Positions 54,170 to 63,810 are shown, counted from the first letter of the stretch. The stretch: DNA of 64,000 nucleotides from Clostridium aceticum (GCF_001042715.1 NZ_CP009687.1:2595418-2659417); one strand, 5' to 3'. Numbers and translations: made by a program. Notes: generated by a model not told the origin, from the letters alone.

Positions 54170-54775
54170 CTAAGCCCTTCGCCAATAATAAATTGCCAGT
54201 TGTGTCCGATCTCTTACCTGTAATTTTTCTAATATAATTGATAAGGTATTGCGTACCGTTCCTTCAGTAAGGAATAAATGCTCCGCTATTTCACGATTAG
54301 AAAGTCCCTGTACCACCAACTCTAGTATATCCTTCTCTCGAGGAGTCAATTCTTCAAATCCTTCTCTTTCAGGCTGCATTAAGGACTTGAGCACATCCGC
54401 ATCTAATACTGATGTACCTGAAAACAAAGTGCGTAATTGCTGTGCCATACTAGAAACTTCTGTGGATTTAATTAAATAGCCCTCGGCCCCTGCTAAGATG
54501 GCAAGACGGATATTTTGTTCATCCTGAAAGGTGGTCAGCATCATCACCCGAACCTGAGGCCAATCCTTCTTAATCTGTCGTGTGGCTTGTATCCCATCCA
54601 TAACAGGCATCCTTATATCCATTAATACCACATCCGGCAATGCGGACTGGCAACAGGCAATGGCTTCAGCTCCATTGCTGGCTGTAGCCATCACCTCCAT
54701 ATCCTCTTCACGAGAAAGAAGTATCTGAAGACTTTGACATACCAATAAATCATCATCTACGATTAAGATTTTCAT
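54170..54775 (-). CDS. Response regulator, NarL/LuxR type
   Basis: 201 residues: a receiver domain with Asp53 (DVVLMDIRMPV) and Lys in AEGYLIKSTE, and a LuxR-type helix-turn-helix (LTPREKDILELVVQGLSNRE, LFLTEGTVRNTLSIILEKL). It is the partner of the HisKA_3 kinase encoded 21 bp upstream and the last gene of the ABC-2/two-component operon. It probably controls that transporter operon, as in LiaRS, DesKR and related systems. AAAGGAGGAGGG precedes the ATG. Confidence 0.94.
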   Translation of the reverse strand: MKILIVDDDLLVCQSLQILLSREEDMEVMATASNGAEAIACCQSALPDVVLMDIRMPVMDGIQATRQIKKDWPQVRVMMLTTFQDEQNIRLAILAGAEGYLIKSTEVSSMAQQLRTLFSGTSVLDADVLKSLMQPEREGFEELTPREKDILELVVQGLSNREIAEHLFLTEGTVRNTLSIILEKLQVRDRTQLAIYYWRRA

Positions 54776-54796
54776 ATTACCCTCCTCCTTTAGCCT

Positions 54797-55903
54797 TCAA
54801 GCTTTCAGTGATCTTTTTTCCATTGGTAGAACACATATCAATTGAAATCCCTCGTCTGTATCAATGGATATACTGCCACCTACAGCCTTAGCCCGCTGTC
54901 GAAGGTTTCTAATTCCTATACCATCGCTATCCCCACTACCACCTATACCATCATCATGTATAGATAATCGTACAATGTGAGGGTTAACATCTAAAGATAT
55001 GTTTACTTTTGTGGCTTTCGCATGACGTGCTGCATTTGTTAAAGCTTCCTTTAAACAGGGTTCAAGTATACTCCACAAATAAGCAGGTACGCTAGAAGTA
55101 TCTCCATAGCTTTGAAAATGGATGGGGCACATAGTAAATCCGTTGCATATTGCCTTAAGTCCCTCAAGCCCTATCATCATTACTGGTTTCATATTATGTA
55201 CTCTCTCCCTTAAATAAAGAGCACTATTGGAGAGGCGTTGTTGTGCCTGAACAAACATATCCCTGGCCAAAGGGTTTTCTTCCTTCCATAGCTGTTCAAA
55301 GGCTTGCAGTGCCAATACAGCAGCAGTAAGTTCATGCCCCACATCATCATGCAATTCCTGAGCAATCCGATTCCGTTCAGCTAGTTCTGCCATTCTAGCT
55401 GTTTGAACATTGGCTAACAATAATTCACCTTTCAAGCTTTCCAGTTCATATCGATCCCGACGCTGTTGGTCTGCTTCTTGTCGATATATATTGGTTTCTA
55501 AAGACCAGCTGCGAATAGTCCATCCTGAAAGCACTGCTACAGCAAGGACAGCAATTAAAGGTATAGACATCTGAAAATAAATAAACATCCAAATAAGTCC
55601 AGGTACTAAAAACCACAGCTTTCCTATAAGCATTCCTTCAAACAATGGCATAGCTAGCCCGAAGGCGGCATAGGACCAAAATGGTATCGTGACTAAACAA
55701 GCGGCCTGGTCAATGATTACCATCCATCCAGATAAGCTAAAGCGCCAACGAGCTACTGCCATCATCATTAAAAATAGCAAAAGGACTACCCCTATTTCAC
55801 TATCATGGTCCCTTAGCCATAACATGCACAGCAGAAATAGTCCTAGTATCCGCCAAAGAACAATACTAGCTTGTGGAGTCCATATTTCCCATTCCTTCGT
55901 CAT
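54797..55903 (-). CDS. Sensor histidine kinase, DesK/LiaS-like (HisKA_3)
   Basis: About 368 residues. Four to five membrane segments fill roughly the first 130 residues, with almost no extracellular domain, as in intramembrane-sensing kinases. HisKA_3 shows ERNRIAQELHDDVGHELTAA with the phosphorylatable His, and the HATPase has HDDGIGGSG and GIGIRNLRQRA. I start it at ATG 55903 after AAGGTG; an in-frame ATG at 55960 would add 19 residues behind a poorly spaced site. It lies 92 bp after the second permease gene. The likely cue is membrane stress or the exported compound. Confidence 0.88.
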   Translation of the reverse strand: MTKEWEIWTPQASIVLWRILGLFLLCMLWLRDHDSEIGVVLLLFLMMMAVARWRFSLSGWMVIIDQAACLVTIPFWSYAAFGLAMPLFEGMLIGKLWFLVPGLIWMFIYFQMSIPLIAVLAVAVLSGWTIRSWSLETNIYRQEADQQRRDRYELESLKGELLLANVQTARMAELAERNRIAQELHDDVGHELTAAVLALQAFEQLWKEENPLARDMFVQAQQRLSNSALYLRERVHNMKPVMMIGLEGLKAICNGFTMCPIHFQSYGDTSSVPAYLWSILEPCLKEALTNAARHAKATKVNISLDVNPHIVRLSIHDDGIGGSGDSDGIGIRNLRQRAKAVGGSISIDTDEGFQLICVLPMEKRSLKA

Positions 55904-55995
55904 ATTTTTACACACCTTTTTGCAAGATTCACCTTCATCTATATAAAAGCAGTATGACATTTATCCTTAGGTTGAACAAATACAATGAAAGGTAT

Positions 55996-56682
55996 TCACG
56001 CCAACTTTCTTCTACTACCCAATAATAAAAATGCTATACTAAACATCATCATCATAGCCAAAGGAAGTCCTAAATCAATTATTGAGGCACCACTTATAAC
56101 AAGTATGATCCCTTCAGTTAACCAGTAGGTAGGTAATAGCATAGCTATACGTTGCAAGAGTTCCGGCATAATTTCAACAGGCCACATCACGCCCCCCAGC
56201 ATACCTATCAACATGACTACACCACCGAATACGCTAGTGGCTGCCTCTTTGTTACGAAATAAAGAATACCAAGCCAAAGAAAGTCCAATGGCTGTCATAG
56301 AAAAGAAGGAGTAAATGATAAATAGCAGCACTGGAGAAATTAATTTTCCACCATGTACAGCTACACCAACTATTACCACCACAAGGTTTACTGCTATTAG
56401 TATAATGGAATAGGCTAGAAGGTTTTGCCATAAATATTGGAAATGCGTTACTGGTGCTACCCCAATTCGTAGCAATGTCTTATTCATTCGATCTTCCATA
56501 ATAACGCTTGCTAGCCTAGCAGCGATAAACAATAGTAATAATCCATAATATTGAAAACCTAGAGGTATCGGAAGCCACTCCCCAACCGGTAGAAATACAG
56601 AAGCTATTGGTAGAATCAACAAAAACACGACATTGGAGGGTTTACGGAAAAAACGCTTAAAAACAAAGGTAAATATGGTCAT
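55996..56682 (-). CDS. ABC-2 type permease
   Basis: 228 residues with about six membrane segments in the ABC-2 arrangement. FVFKRFFRKPSNVVFLLILPIASVF is the typical start (N-terminal amphipathic segment and first helix), and VFGGVVMLIGMLGGVMWPVEIMP is the usual conserved region before the last helices. It overlaps the first permease gene by 4 bp (ATGA). It should form a heterodimer with that permease, driven by the ATPase encoded at 57412. The substrate is unknown. Confidence 0.88.
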   Translation of the reverse strand: MTIFTFVFKRFFRKPSNVVFLLILPIASVFLPVGEWLPIPLGFQYYGLLLLFIAARLASVIMEDRMNKTLLRIGVAPVTHFQYLWQNLLAYSIILIAVNLVVVIVGVAVHGGKLISPVLLFIIYSFFSMTAIGLSLAWYSLFRNKEAATSVFGGVVMLIGMLGGVMWPVEIMPELLQRIAMLLPTYWLTEGIILVISGASIIDLGLPLAMMMMFSIAFLLLGSRRKLA

Positions 56683-57410
56683 GCCAATTTCCTCCTTCCA
56701 ATATAGGTAGCCACCATTACCATTGCCACTGAAGCTGCTATTAGAATACCTAGATTTATCACTACTTTATCCATACTTTCTCCAACCATAAGGGCATAAA
56801 CCGCATTCTGCCCTAGAGAAAGTGGGTTTCCATAGGAAGATAAAAAGCCCAAAACTCCAGTGTCCGGCATAGGAAACCAAACTCCCGCTAAAGCCATTGA
56901 CACTAGGCCGTATGCTGTACCTAGTCTCTCTGCAGACTTATAGTTTTTTACTCCAAGCACTAAGACTAAGAATACCAGCTGGCTTAGCATGGAGAGCGTC
57001 AGTAATACTATTAATACTAATACCATATTACCCCAATCAACACCATATACCCATCGGGTAAAGAAAACCATAACTGTTCCCTGTAATGCACTAAATACGG
57101 TGCAGGTGAAAAGGATGGAAAAAGCATGTTGATGTGCCTGATATGGCAGAGAGTACATTCGCCATTTTTTAGAAGAAATTAAATCATCTCTAACATATTC
57201 CATTGTATAAAATCCCCCATAAAGCTGAAAGCCTAGAACCATAGTTAGTGCAACGCCATTCATGACAGGCACGCCAAGTGCATCTACTGCATTACCTGCT
57301 ATCATCCCCAGTACAGTGATCAAAGCCAAAGGGGTTATCAACAATATGATCATCCCAAGGTATCCTCTAAGCATTCTGCGAAACATAAAGTAACTAGTCC
57401 TTAAAATCAT
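56679..57410 (-). CDS. ABC-2 type permease
   Basis: 243 residues, six membrane segments, ABC-2 type. It begins ILRTSYFMFRRMLRGYLGMIILLITP and has GLVSMALAGVWFPMP in the conserved late region. Its start lies 1 bp after the ATPase stop, with GGGGGAGGAG just before it, and its end overlaps the second permease start. It is half of the two-permease export complex. Confidence 0.88.
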   Translation of the reverse strand: MILRTSYFMFRRMLRGYLGMIILLITPLALITVLGMIAGNAVDALGVPVMNGVALTMVLGFQLYGGFYTMEYVRDDLISSKKWRMYSLPYQAHQHAFSILFTCTVFSALQGTVMVFFTRWVYGVDWGNMVLVLIVLLTLSMLSQLVFLVLVLGVKNYKSAERLGTAYGLVSMALAGVWFPMPDTGVLGFLSSYGNPLSLGQNAVYALMVGESMDKVVINLGILIAASVAMVMVATYIGRRKLA

Positions 57411-57411
57411 C

Positions 57412-58356
57412 TTACTCCTCCCCCTTATCTCTTAATTGTTTACCAGTAAGGGTTAAAAATACATCCTCCAGAGTGGGTTTTTCTGCACTAATAGAAAGCA
57501 CACCCCCAGCTTCCCTAGCAATAGAAAGCACTCTATCAAGATTGCCAGACCCTACATGGGAGATAATTTGTATTTTCTTACCCATTTGTGTTACCTGTTT
57601 CACCCCATCAAGTTTACGAAGTCTTTCTAAAAGCTCTTCTGTGGGCTCTGCCACCTCCAGCTTGATCTTTTCTTCATGCTGAATTTTTTCCACCAATTCA
57701 TCTATAGTTCCCTGAGCGATGACATGCCCTTGATCCATAATCACTACTCTAGAGGCAATGGCTTGAACCTCCTCCATATAATGCGTGGTATAAAGAATGG
57801 TTGTACCTTGACGATTTAGCTCCCCCACAGTTTCGAGAATATGGTTACGGGATTGAGGATCAATCCCTACAGTAGGTTCATCCATAATTAAAAACTTTGG
57901 TCTATGGACAAGGGCACAGGCGATGTTCAATCTCCTTTGCATACCTCCTGAAAATTTAGCAGGCAGCTTCTTACTATGCTCTGCGAGACCAACAAATTCT
58001 AGTGTTTCATCTACACGTTCCTTTAACTTATTTCCCTTTAAACCATAAATACCACCAAAAAATTGCAGATTTTCTCTGGCGGTTAAGTCCCCAAAAACAG
58101 TGATCTCCTGAGTAACTAGTCCAATTTGATGCTTGATTTCAAGCATATGGTTTTTTTGTGATTTATCAAATACATGGATTTCTCCAGAATCGACGGAAAC
58201 TAAACCTGCTAAAGAATGAATCAAAGTAGTTTTTCCTGCCCCATTGGGCCCTAATAACCCTAAGATTTCTCCATCAGCAATATCAAGATCAACATGATCT
58301 AGCGCTAAATGTGTACCATATCGTTTCACTATATTTTTCATATATGCGATAGCCAT
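57412..58356 (-). CDS. ABC transporter ATP-binding protein
   Basis: 314 residues with Walker A GPNGAGKT (36-43), signature FSGGMQRRL, Walker B FLIMDEPTVGIDP and an H-loop in YTTHYMEE. A ~90-residue C-terminal domain is of the DrrA/YhaQ-like type. It heads the five-gene operon ATPase, permease, permease, kinase, regulator, all nearly touching. This layout is common for peptide, lipid or antibiotic export with self-controlled expression. GGGAGGT precedes the ATG. Confidence 0.95.
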   Translation of the reverse strand: MAIAYMKNIVKRYGTHLALDHVDLDIADGEILGLLGPNGAGKTTLIHSLAGLVSVDSGEIHVFDKSQKNHMLEIKHQIGLVTQEITVFGDLTARENLQFFGGIYGLKGNKLKERVDETLEFVGLAEHSKKLPAKFSGGMQRRLNIACALVHRPKFLIMDEPTVGIDPQSRNHILETVGELNRQGTTILYTTHYMEEVQAIASRVVIMDQGHVIAQGTIDELVEKIQHEEKIKLEVAEPTEELLERLRKLDGVKQVTQMGKKIQIISHVGSGNLDRVLSIAREAGGVLSISAEKPTLEDVFLTLTGKQLRDKGEE

Positions 58357-58455
58357 AAAAGTACCTCCCTAAATAAGATTATTTTATATCATTATCTTAT
58401 CAAGTAGGTTTCATACTGAGTAGTGACAAATGTAATGAATGTAATACATAAGTTT

Positions 58456-58492
58456 AAAGGCTGCAAATGAACAACATTCATCTACAGCCTTT
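58456..58492 (-). terminator. Probable terminator of the GerMN lipoprotein gene
   Basis: AAAGGCTG pairs with CAGCCTTT, with further pairing of ATGA/TCAT inside. The T-run is weak. It lies 24 bp beyond the stop at 58516. Confidence 0.55.
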
Positions 58493-58515
58493 GTATGTAT
58501 GCAAGGTATAGCATA

Positions 58516-59559
58516 TTAGAGAGCTTCATTTCCATAATTCACTTCAAAATAATCCCCTTCTTGCAGCTGAAGGTGCCCAGACTCATAAAGCGCTCCATCC
58601 AGGGTAAGCACCACTTTTTCAACACCAAAATTAAATCCTACTGTATTTACAATGCTTTGGATCACCAATGATTCATATCCAGCCCCCAGATTCATTTCAT
58701 TGACAAAGTTACTTGATAAATCTACTATAACCAGCTCTTCCTCAGCATTATATGAAAAAGATTGCAGTGTAACATTTTCACTCAATACTGGAGATATAAA
58801 CTCACTATGGGAACGTTGCAGATACTCCGTATATATGGGTTCAATTTCATCATTGGTATGAAAAAAGATGTCAAAGTCCCTATAAATCACTTGCTCACTT
58901 TCAAAGTCAGGATAATAACAACGAAGTAAATAAGTAGTGTCGGTTTCCTTTTCAATGGTTGCAAGGGCTGTAACTACCTCATGATCCTCGGTTTCAAAAA
59001 CCGATAGCACCATACCTATCCCCTCAACATAATAGGTTTTTGTCTGTGTGTTTTCAGATCCTTCTGTCGTCACTTCTAATGCTTCATAGTTGCCGGAGGG
59101 AGTTTCAATAGCAACATTCATTCCTGTTATTTCCCTTGTGCGCCCATCTGGCAATGTCCAATTTGTCCCCACCTGAATAGGCTCCATCAAAAGAATTTCT
59201 CTCTCCTCAGTAATATTTGCATCCGTATAATCTGCTAGATAATAGGCTTCTTCACGACTTAAAACCAGTTCTAAAGCTCCCTCACGATACTCTAGTATCT
59301 GCACCACGGTTGTCCCAGTGGTATGCGTACGAATTTGCGCTCTCTCATTACCTATAAAGTCAAAGTAAGTCTCCCTTTCTGCAAACTCCATCCCAATTCC
59401 TTCATAAGTGAAATAAGTGTTGGCCAAAAAAGGATAAAAATCTTCAATCGTTTTTTCCAGTTCACCATTATCATCTATCGGAGGAGCTTCCGGTGGAGTT
59501 TGAGTCCGACACGCTGCAAGAAAAATTAAAACAAACAATAAGATAGCTAATTTTTTCAT
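58516..59559 (-). CDS. Lipoprotein with C-terminal GerMN domain
   Basis: 347 residues with lipobox FLAACR. The first ~200 residues form an unrecognised beta-rich region. The last ~120 resemble the GerMN domain (IDIFFHTNDEIEPIYTE-like start as DFDIFFHTNDEI, LVIVDLSSNFVNE, and ESLVIQSIVNTVG). GerMN occurs in the germination protein GerM and in LpqB-type lipoproteins and is thought to bind peptidoglycan or partner proteins. AGGGTGATAG precedes the ATG. It is a single gene. Confidence 0.85.
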   Translation of the reverse strand: MKKLAILLFVLIFLAACRTQTPPEAPPIDDNGELEKTIEDFYPFLANTYFTYEGIGMEFAERETYFDFIGNERAQIRTHTTGTTVVQILEYREGALELVLSREEAYYLADYTDANITEEREILLMEPIQVGTNWTLPDGRTREITGMNVAIETPSGNYEALEVTTEGSENTQTKTYYVEGIGMVLSVFETEDHEVVTALATIEKETDTTYLLRCYYPDFESEQVIYRDFDIFFHTNDEIEPIYTEYLQRSHSEFISPVLSENVTLQSFSYNAEEELVIVDLSSNFVNEMNLGAGYESLVIQSIVNTVGFNFGVEKVVLTLDGALYESGHLQLQEGDYFEVNYGNEAL

Positions 59560-59727
59560 CTACTATCACCCTCTTTTTTAGTTTTAATATACCCATCTTA
59601 AATGTTTTATATCACTTAGAGAAGAAGATCCTGTGAAATCAACTTCTTTTGAGGGACTGAAGGAGACTGATTCAACAGAGACATTAAAGAATTTTTATAT
59701 CTTGACAATTTGATCAAACAAATATAA

Positions 59728-59755
59728 ACTATACATAGATCGTCGATGCATAGTT
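59728..59755 (+). promoter_or_regulatory. Putative PadR operator
   Basis: ACTATACAT and ATGCATAGT form an inverted repeat with one mismatch across a 9-base spacer, 16 bp before the PadR start. TTGACA at 59702-59707 and TATAAA at 59723-59728 upstream suggest a promoter with a short spacer, so binding here would block transcription. PadR proteins usually recognise ATGT/ACAT-type repeats. Confidence 0.55.
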
Positions 59756-59770
59756 GAAGGAGGTATTGAG

Positions 59771-60109
59771 ATGAAAATTGATAAAGATCTTATGAAGGGT
59801 AGTACAACAATGCTAATACTTAATTTGCTAAGTAATAGTGACATGTATGGTTATCAGATGGTAAAGGAATTAGAAAAACACTCTGATAATACTTTTACTT
59901 TAAAGGAGGGTACTATGTATCCAATTCTTCATTCATTAGAAAGTGAAGGTATGGTTGAGGCCTATTGGAATGAAGGTACTTCAGAACGCAAACGAAAGTA
60001 TTACCATATTACCAGTAAGGGCAAGAAGTTGCTAAAGGAAAAGAAAAAGGAATGGGAGCTTTATAGTAAGACCGTTAATAAGGTGATGGGTGGTGTTTGC
60101 TTTGAATAA
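59771..60109 (+). CDS. PadR family transcriptional regulator
   Basis: 112 residues, the size of the short PadR group. The winged-helix motif is clear: LNLLSNSDMYGYQMVKELEK, FTLKEGTMYPILHSLESEGM and RKRKYYHITSKGKKLLKE. GAAGGAGG precedes the ATG. It overlaps the HAAS-FtsW-like gene by 20 bp, a strong sign of coupled translation. PadR genes often precede genes with a HAAS (permease-prefix) domain, whose product may counter the repressor. A palindromic site lies in its own promoter. Confidence 0.93.
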   Translation: MKIDKDLMKGSTTMLILNLLSNSDMYGYQMVKELEKHSDNTFTLKEGTMYPILHSLESEGMVEAYWNEGTSERKRKYYHITSKGKKLLKEKKKEWELYSKTVNKVMGGVCFE

Positions 60110-61457
60110 ATGTATTATTGATTTTTTGGATAAGGTTTGTGGACAGATAAAATATAAAAATGTCTTAGGAAATATTTCAGAAGAATTAAAATCTCATATT
60201 TACGAACTAGCAGAGGGCTATATAGAGAGGGGAATGAGTGAGGATGAGGCAGTACAAAAATCAGTAAATCAAATGGGTGACCCTGTTGAAATAGGGAAAA
60301 AGCTCGATAAAACCTATAGGCCTAAAACTGAATGGTCAATCATATCATTACTTAGTCTTATGGTTTTAATTGGGGGAATCGCTTTGTTTTCCATTGCTAG
60401 TGATCAGGCTTCATTCATGCATCTTAGTCACTATGTGAGATCCTACTTAGTTTATACACTCATAGGCATTGGTATATGTACTGTTTGCTATTTCTTTGAT
60501 TATACTAGACTTGAAAAATATTCACTGCCGATTTTCATAGGCACTATTGTTTTTTTATTTACGATTCAAAAACTTGGACACCAAGTGAATGAAGTATCCT
60601 ATGCACGAATAGGGGGATTAACCTTTAATCCTGTATCCATAGCACTGCCGCTTTGGCTTCTATCCTTTGCAGGACTTGTAAGTAGATGGGCTACCGGAAG
60701 TATCAAAGGGATGTTAAAAATATTAGGATTAGCATCTTTAGCTGTACTTACATTACTAGCACAACCCTCTTTTTCAAGTGCCGTCTTGCTTAGCAGCGGA
60801 CTAATCATTATTATTACAATAGCAGTTATGAACAAAGAGTTTGTTGGAAATAGAAAGAGAATTTTAATCTCCATTTATGGAGGTGCAGCTTTGGTAATGT
60901 TCTCTTTATTGTTCCGTATATTAAGGCAAGGCAGTTATATTGCAAACAGATTGTTAGTATTTTTAAACCCTAGTCTGGACCCCCATGGAAACGGGTATAT
61001 TAATTTGCTTTTAAATGAGGTGTTATCTGGGGCTAAGTTCTTTGGCAAGAGTGATAATCTTTACTTAACTATTGAAGGAATAAATAGAATAGCATTACCA
61101 GAAGCAAACACAGATTTTATCTTTGCCTATATTGTAGGTGCCTTTGGCTGGGTAGTAGGTATCAGCACGATTATCGTTATAGTATTAGCTGTAATCCGTA
61201 TGTTTTTAGCAACAAGAAAAATTAGGCATCAATATGGTAAATACTTAGCCTGCTCCATCATATCTGTATTTACATTACAGGCATTGGGAAATATATTAAT
61301 GAATGTAGGAATGGCTCCTATATTAGGTTTCTCTTTACCCTTTATCTCCTACGGTGGCACTAATTTTGTTGCAAATATGGCTTTAATAGGGGTATTGTTG
61401 GGGGTATATCGTAGAAAAGACTTGGTTATGGCAGAACAAGGACAGTTCAATGTTTAG
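60090..61457 (+). CDS. HAAS domain fused to FtsW/RodA/SpoVE-family protein
   Basis: 455 residues. The first ~75 are a helical HAAS/permease-prefix domain (ISEELKSHIYELAEGYIERG, AVQKSVNQMGDPVEIGKKL). About nine to ten membrane segments with SEDS features follow: QPSFSSAVLLSSGLIIIIT, NTDFIFAYIVGAFGWVVG and LPFISYGGTNFVANMALIGV. SEDS proteins polymerise glycan strands or handle lipid II. It begins with GTG at 60090 or 60093, after AAGGTGA. The catalytic Asp of RodA-type enzymes is not securely located. Fusion with HAAS and control by PadR suggest regulated envelope synthesis rather than the housekeeping divisome. Confidence 0.88.
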   Translation: MVFALNKCIIDFLDKVCGQIKYKNVLGNISEELKSHIYELAEGYIERGMSEDEAVQKSVNQMGDPVEIGKKLDKTYRPKTEWSIISLLSLMVLIGGIALFSIASDQASFMHLSHYVRSYLVYTLIGIGICTVCYFFDYTRLEKYSLPIFIGTIVFLFTIQKLGHQVNEVSYARIGGLTFNPVSIALPLWLLSFAGLVSRWATGSIKGMLKILGLASLAVLTLLAQPSFSSAVLLSSGLIIIITIAVMNKEFVGNRKRILISIYGGAALVMFSLLFRILRQGSYIANRLLVFLNPSLDPHGNGYINLLLNEVLSGAKFFGKSDNLYLTIEGINRIALPEANTDFIFAYIVGAFGWVVGISTIIVIVLAVIRMFLATRKIRHQYGKYLACSIISVFTLQALGNILMNVGMAPILGFSLPFISYGGTNFVANMALIGVLLGVYRRKDLVMAEQGQFNV

Positions 61458-61571
61458 TACACCAAGAACCTATCACTTAAGTGCTAGGTTCAACTGTTTT
61501 AAAACTTGACTATGTTAAATGCTACTGTTGATTTTTGGTTAGATAATTACAGTAACAGCCGATGTAGGCTT

Positions 61572-61639
61572 TGTCATCCTGAAGGAACTGAAGGATCTTG
61601 GTTAATAGCACTGATTATAAGATCCTTCGCTACCTCCAA
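61572..61639. repeat. MITE-like element, core fragment
   Basis: TTGTCATCCTGAAGGAACTGA, read in parts, and ATCCTTCGCTACCTCC resemble the core hairpin of the ~120-bp family, without the outer ends. It lies in the 190-bp gap between the convergent SEDS and galE genes. Confidence 0.6.
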
Positions 61640-61647
61640 ATTTTTCT

Positions 61648-62634
61648 CTACTTCCCATAACCATCTGGGTGTCCTTGATGCCATTTCCATGCACTAGCTA
61701 TAATTTCTTCTAGAGAAGCATGTTTAGGGTTCCATCCAAGCTCTGTTATAATCTTTTCTGAAGATGCAATCAAAATTGCCGGATCTCCTGGACGGCGACC
61801 TGCCACTTCTGCTGGGATTGCGTGTCCTGTAACCTTCCTTGCAACTTCTATCACTCCTTTTACGCTAAAGCCTTCCCCATTTCCAAGGTTATAAGTAGCG
61901 CTCCTATCTCCCTTTCGCAGTTTATCTACAGCTAGAATATGGGCATCTGCTAAATCCATAACATGTATATAATCTCTGATACAACTACCATCCTTTGTTG
62001 GATAATCTTCTCCATAAATCATAATCTTTTCCCTCTTACCCAATGCTACCTGCAATATAATAGGAATCAAATGGGTTTCTGGGCTATGATCTTCTCCAAT
62101 CTTACCACTTTTATGGGCTCCTGCAACATTAAAATATCTTAGGACTATATAGTTAATACCATAAGCCACTTCCCCCCATTTTAAGATTTTTTCAACAGCT
62201 AATTTTGTCTCTCCGTAAGGATTGGTGGGAATTGTCTCTTCTTCCTCTTTTATTGGCACTCTTTTGGGTTCCCCATAGGTTGCAGCTGTAGAGGAAAATA
62301 CTATTTTTTTCACATGATATTTATTCATAGCCTCTAGAAGTCTTAGGGTTCCATATACGTTATTATCATAATACTTAAAGGGTTCCTCCATACTCTCCCC
62401 CACTAGAGAAAATGCTGCAAAATGGATTACTGCTTCTATTTTATTTTCTGCAAACACTTTGTCTAAAAACTCAGTATCTCTTAAATCTCCTATATATAAC
62501 TTTCCTCCTAGTACAGCTTCTTTGTGACCTTTTTCTAAATGATCTATAATAACAACTTCTTCATTTTTTTCCAAAAGAGCAGCCACTGTATGGCTTCCTA
62601 TATATCCAGCTCCTCCACACACTAATATTGCCAT
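61648..62634 (-). CDS. galE: UDP-glucose 4-epimerase
   Basis: 328 residues, the standard GalE size. It interconverts UDP-glucose and UDP-galactose with bound [12 protein letters not shown] (6-14) binds [13 protein letters not shown] and YGETK hold the catalytic Ser/Thr-Tyr-Lys set; [23 protein letters not shown] and [12 protein letters not shown] are family markers. GAAAGGATG precedes the ATG. It is a single gene. A role in the supply of sugars for wall polymers fits the LCP and SEDS genes nearby but is inference. Confidence 0.96.
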   Translation of the reverse strand: MAILVCGGAGYIGSHTVAALLEKNEEVVIIDHLEKGHKEAVLGGKLYIGDLRDTEFLDKVFAENKIEAVIHFAAFSLVGESMEEPFKYYDNNVYGTLRLLEAMNKYHVKKIVFSSTAATYGEPKRVPIKEEEETIPTNPYGETKLAVEKILKWGEVAYGINYIVLRYFNVAGAHKSGKIGEDHSPETHLIPIILQVALGKREKIMIYGEDYPTKDGSCIRDYIHVMDLADAHILAVDKLRKGDRSATYNLGNGEGFSVKGVIEVARKVTGHAIPAEVAGRRPGDPAILIASSEKIITELGWNPKHASLEEIIASAWKWHQGHPDGYGK

Positions 62635-62800
62635 GGTATCATCCTTTCTCTATTCACTCCCATGAGTGTATTCATTTCGACAAGTCGAAAGACTAGAAAT
62701 CATCAAAAATTTTTCTATACACTATTATAACCCTATCATAAAAAATCACAAGTGCTTTTCCTTTGCTGAAGACAGCAAATGCCACTTTTAGTAAATATAC

Positions 62801-62929
62801 CCTTAGCGTTAAGTTAAACTATAATTTCCCATACTGAGGGAAGCAAAGAGGGGTCGAAGGATCTTAGCATTAGCAAAATAACATTTGGAGAGAATTTTGG
62901 TAATAACTGTATTAGGTTACCGCCTATGA
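62801..62929 (-). repeat. MITE-like element, inverted degenerate copy
   Basis: It begins CCTTAGCGTTAAGTTAAAC and ends TTAGGTTACCGCCTATGA, the same reversed order as the copy at 17060-17226, which it also matches in the middle (GTCGAAGGATCTTAGCATTA; GAGAGAATTTTGGTAATAA). It lies between the galE promoter region and the terminator of the next gene. Confidence 0.8.
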
Positions 62930-62940
62930 TAAATATATAA

Positions 62941-62992
62941 GATAAAAAAACATCTTCTATTGTAACATTGCAATAAAAGATGTTTTTTTATC
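62941..62992 (-). terminator. Rho-independent terminator
   Basis: GATAAAAAAACATCTT pairs perfectly with AAGATGTTTTTTTATC, with an inner ATTG/CAAT stem. It lies 5 bp after the stop of the flavoprotein gene. Confidence 0.92.
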
Positions 62993-62996
62993 TTTT

Positions 62997-63632
62997 TTAA
63001 CGAATAAAGTTCATAAAAGATTTTTTTTCTATTTCTGGCGCTTGAATAGATTCCTTTCCATGTTCAACTAACTTTAAAAGCCACGCCATATTTTTCCCTA
63101 GGATTCTCATAATTTGTACCCCTTCTTCATCCTGTAATGCCTCTCCTGGTCTAGTACCGTGAATAACATTCCAATAGTTTGAAGTGGGGATCAACATTTC
63201 TGAATAATTGATATAGTTGTTTAGTTGATCAAAGGTTGGGAGACCACCAGAACGTCTTACAGCAACAACAGATGCTCCCACCTTATGTCTTAGCATTCCT
63301 TTATTACCACTTGTAACATAAAAAGCCCTGTCTAAAAAAGACTTCATGGTTGCTGCTAATGATGAATAGTGAACAGGTGAACCTAAAATGATACCTTCTG
63401 CCTCCTTCATCTTTTGAATCCATGTATTCACCTCATCCCCTGGAAGAACACATTTTTCGTCTCTGTTCCTCATACATTGATTACAGGCCATACATCCTCT
63501 TATTTCCTTACCGCCAACATGAATTATTTCTACTTCTATGCCTTCTTTTTCTAGTTCATCCGTTACTATTTTTATAGCATGGTAAGTATTTCCTTCCTTA
63601 TTAGGACTTCCATTAAAAGCTACTACCTTCAT
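62997..63632 (-). CDS. Iron-sulfur flavoprotein (NADPH-dependent FMN reductase family)
   Basis: 211 residues. A flavodoxin-like fold binds FMN through GSPNKEGNTY and GSPVHYSSLAATMKSFLDR. The cluster motif CMACNQCMRNRDEKC (first Cys at residue 47) gives the compact CxxCxxCx6C spacing of archaeal-type iron-sulfur flavoproteins, expected to hold a [4Fe-4S] cluster. Such proteins transfer electrons or reduce peroxide and quinone-like substrates. TAGGAGGG precedes the ATG. It is a single gene. Confidence 0.92.
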   Translation of the reverse strand: MKVVAFNGSPNKEGNTYHAIKIVTDELEKEGIEVEIIHVGGKEIRGCMACNQCMRNRDEKCVLPGDEVNTWIQKMKEAEGIILGSPVHYSSLAATMKSFLDRAFYVTSGNKGMLRHKVGASVVAVRRSGGLPTFDQLNNYINYSEMLIPTSNYWNVIHGTRPGEALQDEEGVQIMRILGKNMAWLLKLVEHGKESIQAPEIEKKSFMNFIR

Positions 63633-63810
63633 TTTTTTCCCTCCTATAGCTTCTTCCCTCTTTTAGTTTAGAGTATATAACATATTTACCCAATAGACAA
63701 GTATATAGACATGTGAACCAAAAACAAAATGAACTCGTTTCAACAAGCTGAAACATCGGTGAATCAGAGTCTACTACACCTTACTTAAAAGTCCCGCCTA
63801 CGCTGACACT

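Noticed and set aside
59571-59700. Additional gene between the GerMN lipoprotein and PadR genes
   Set aside because: No open frame with a ribosome site; the stretch fits a divergent promoter region.
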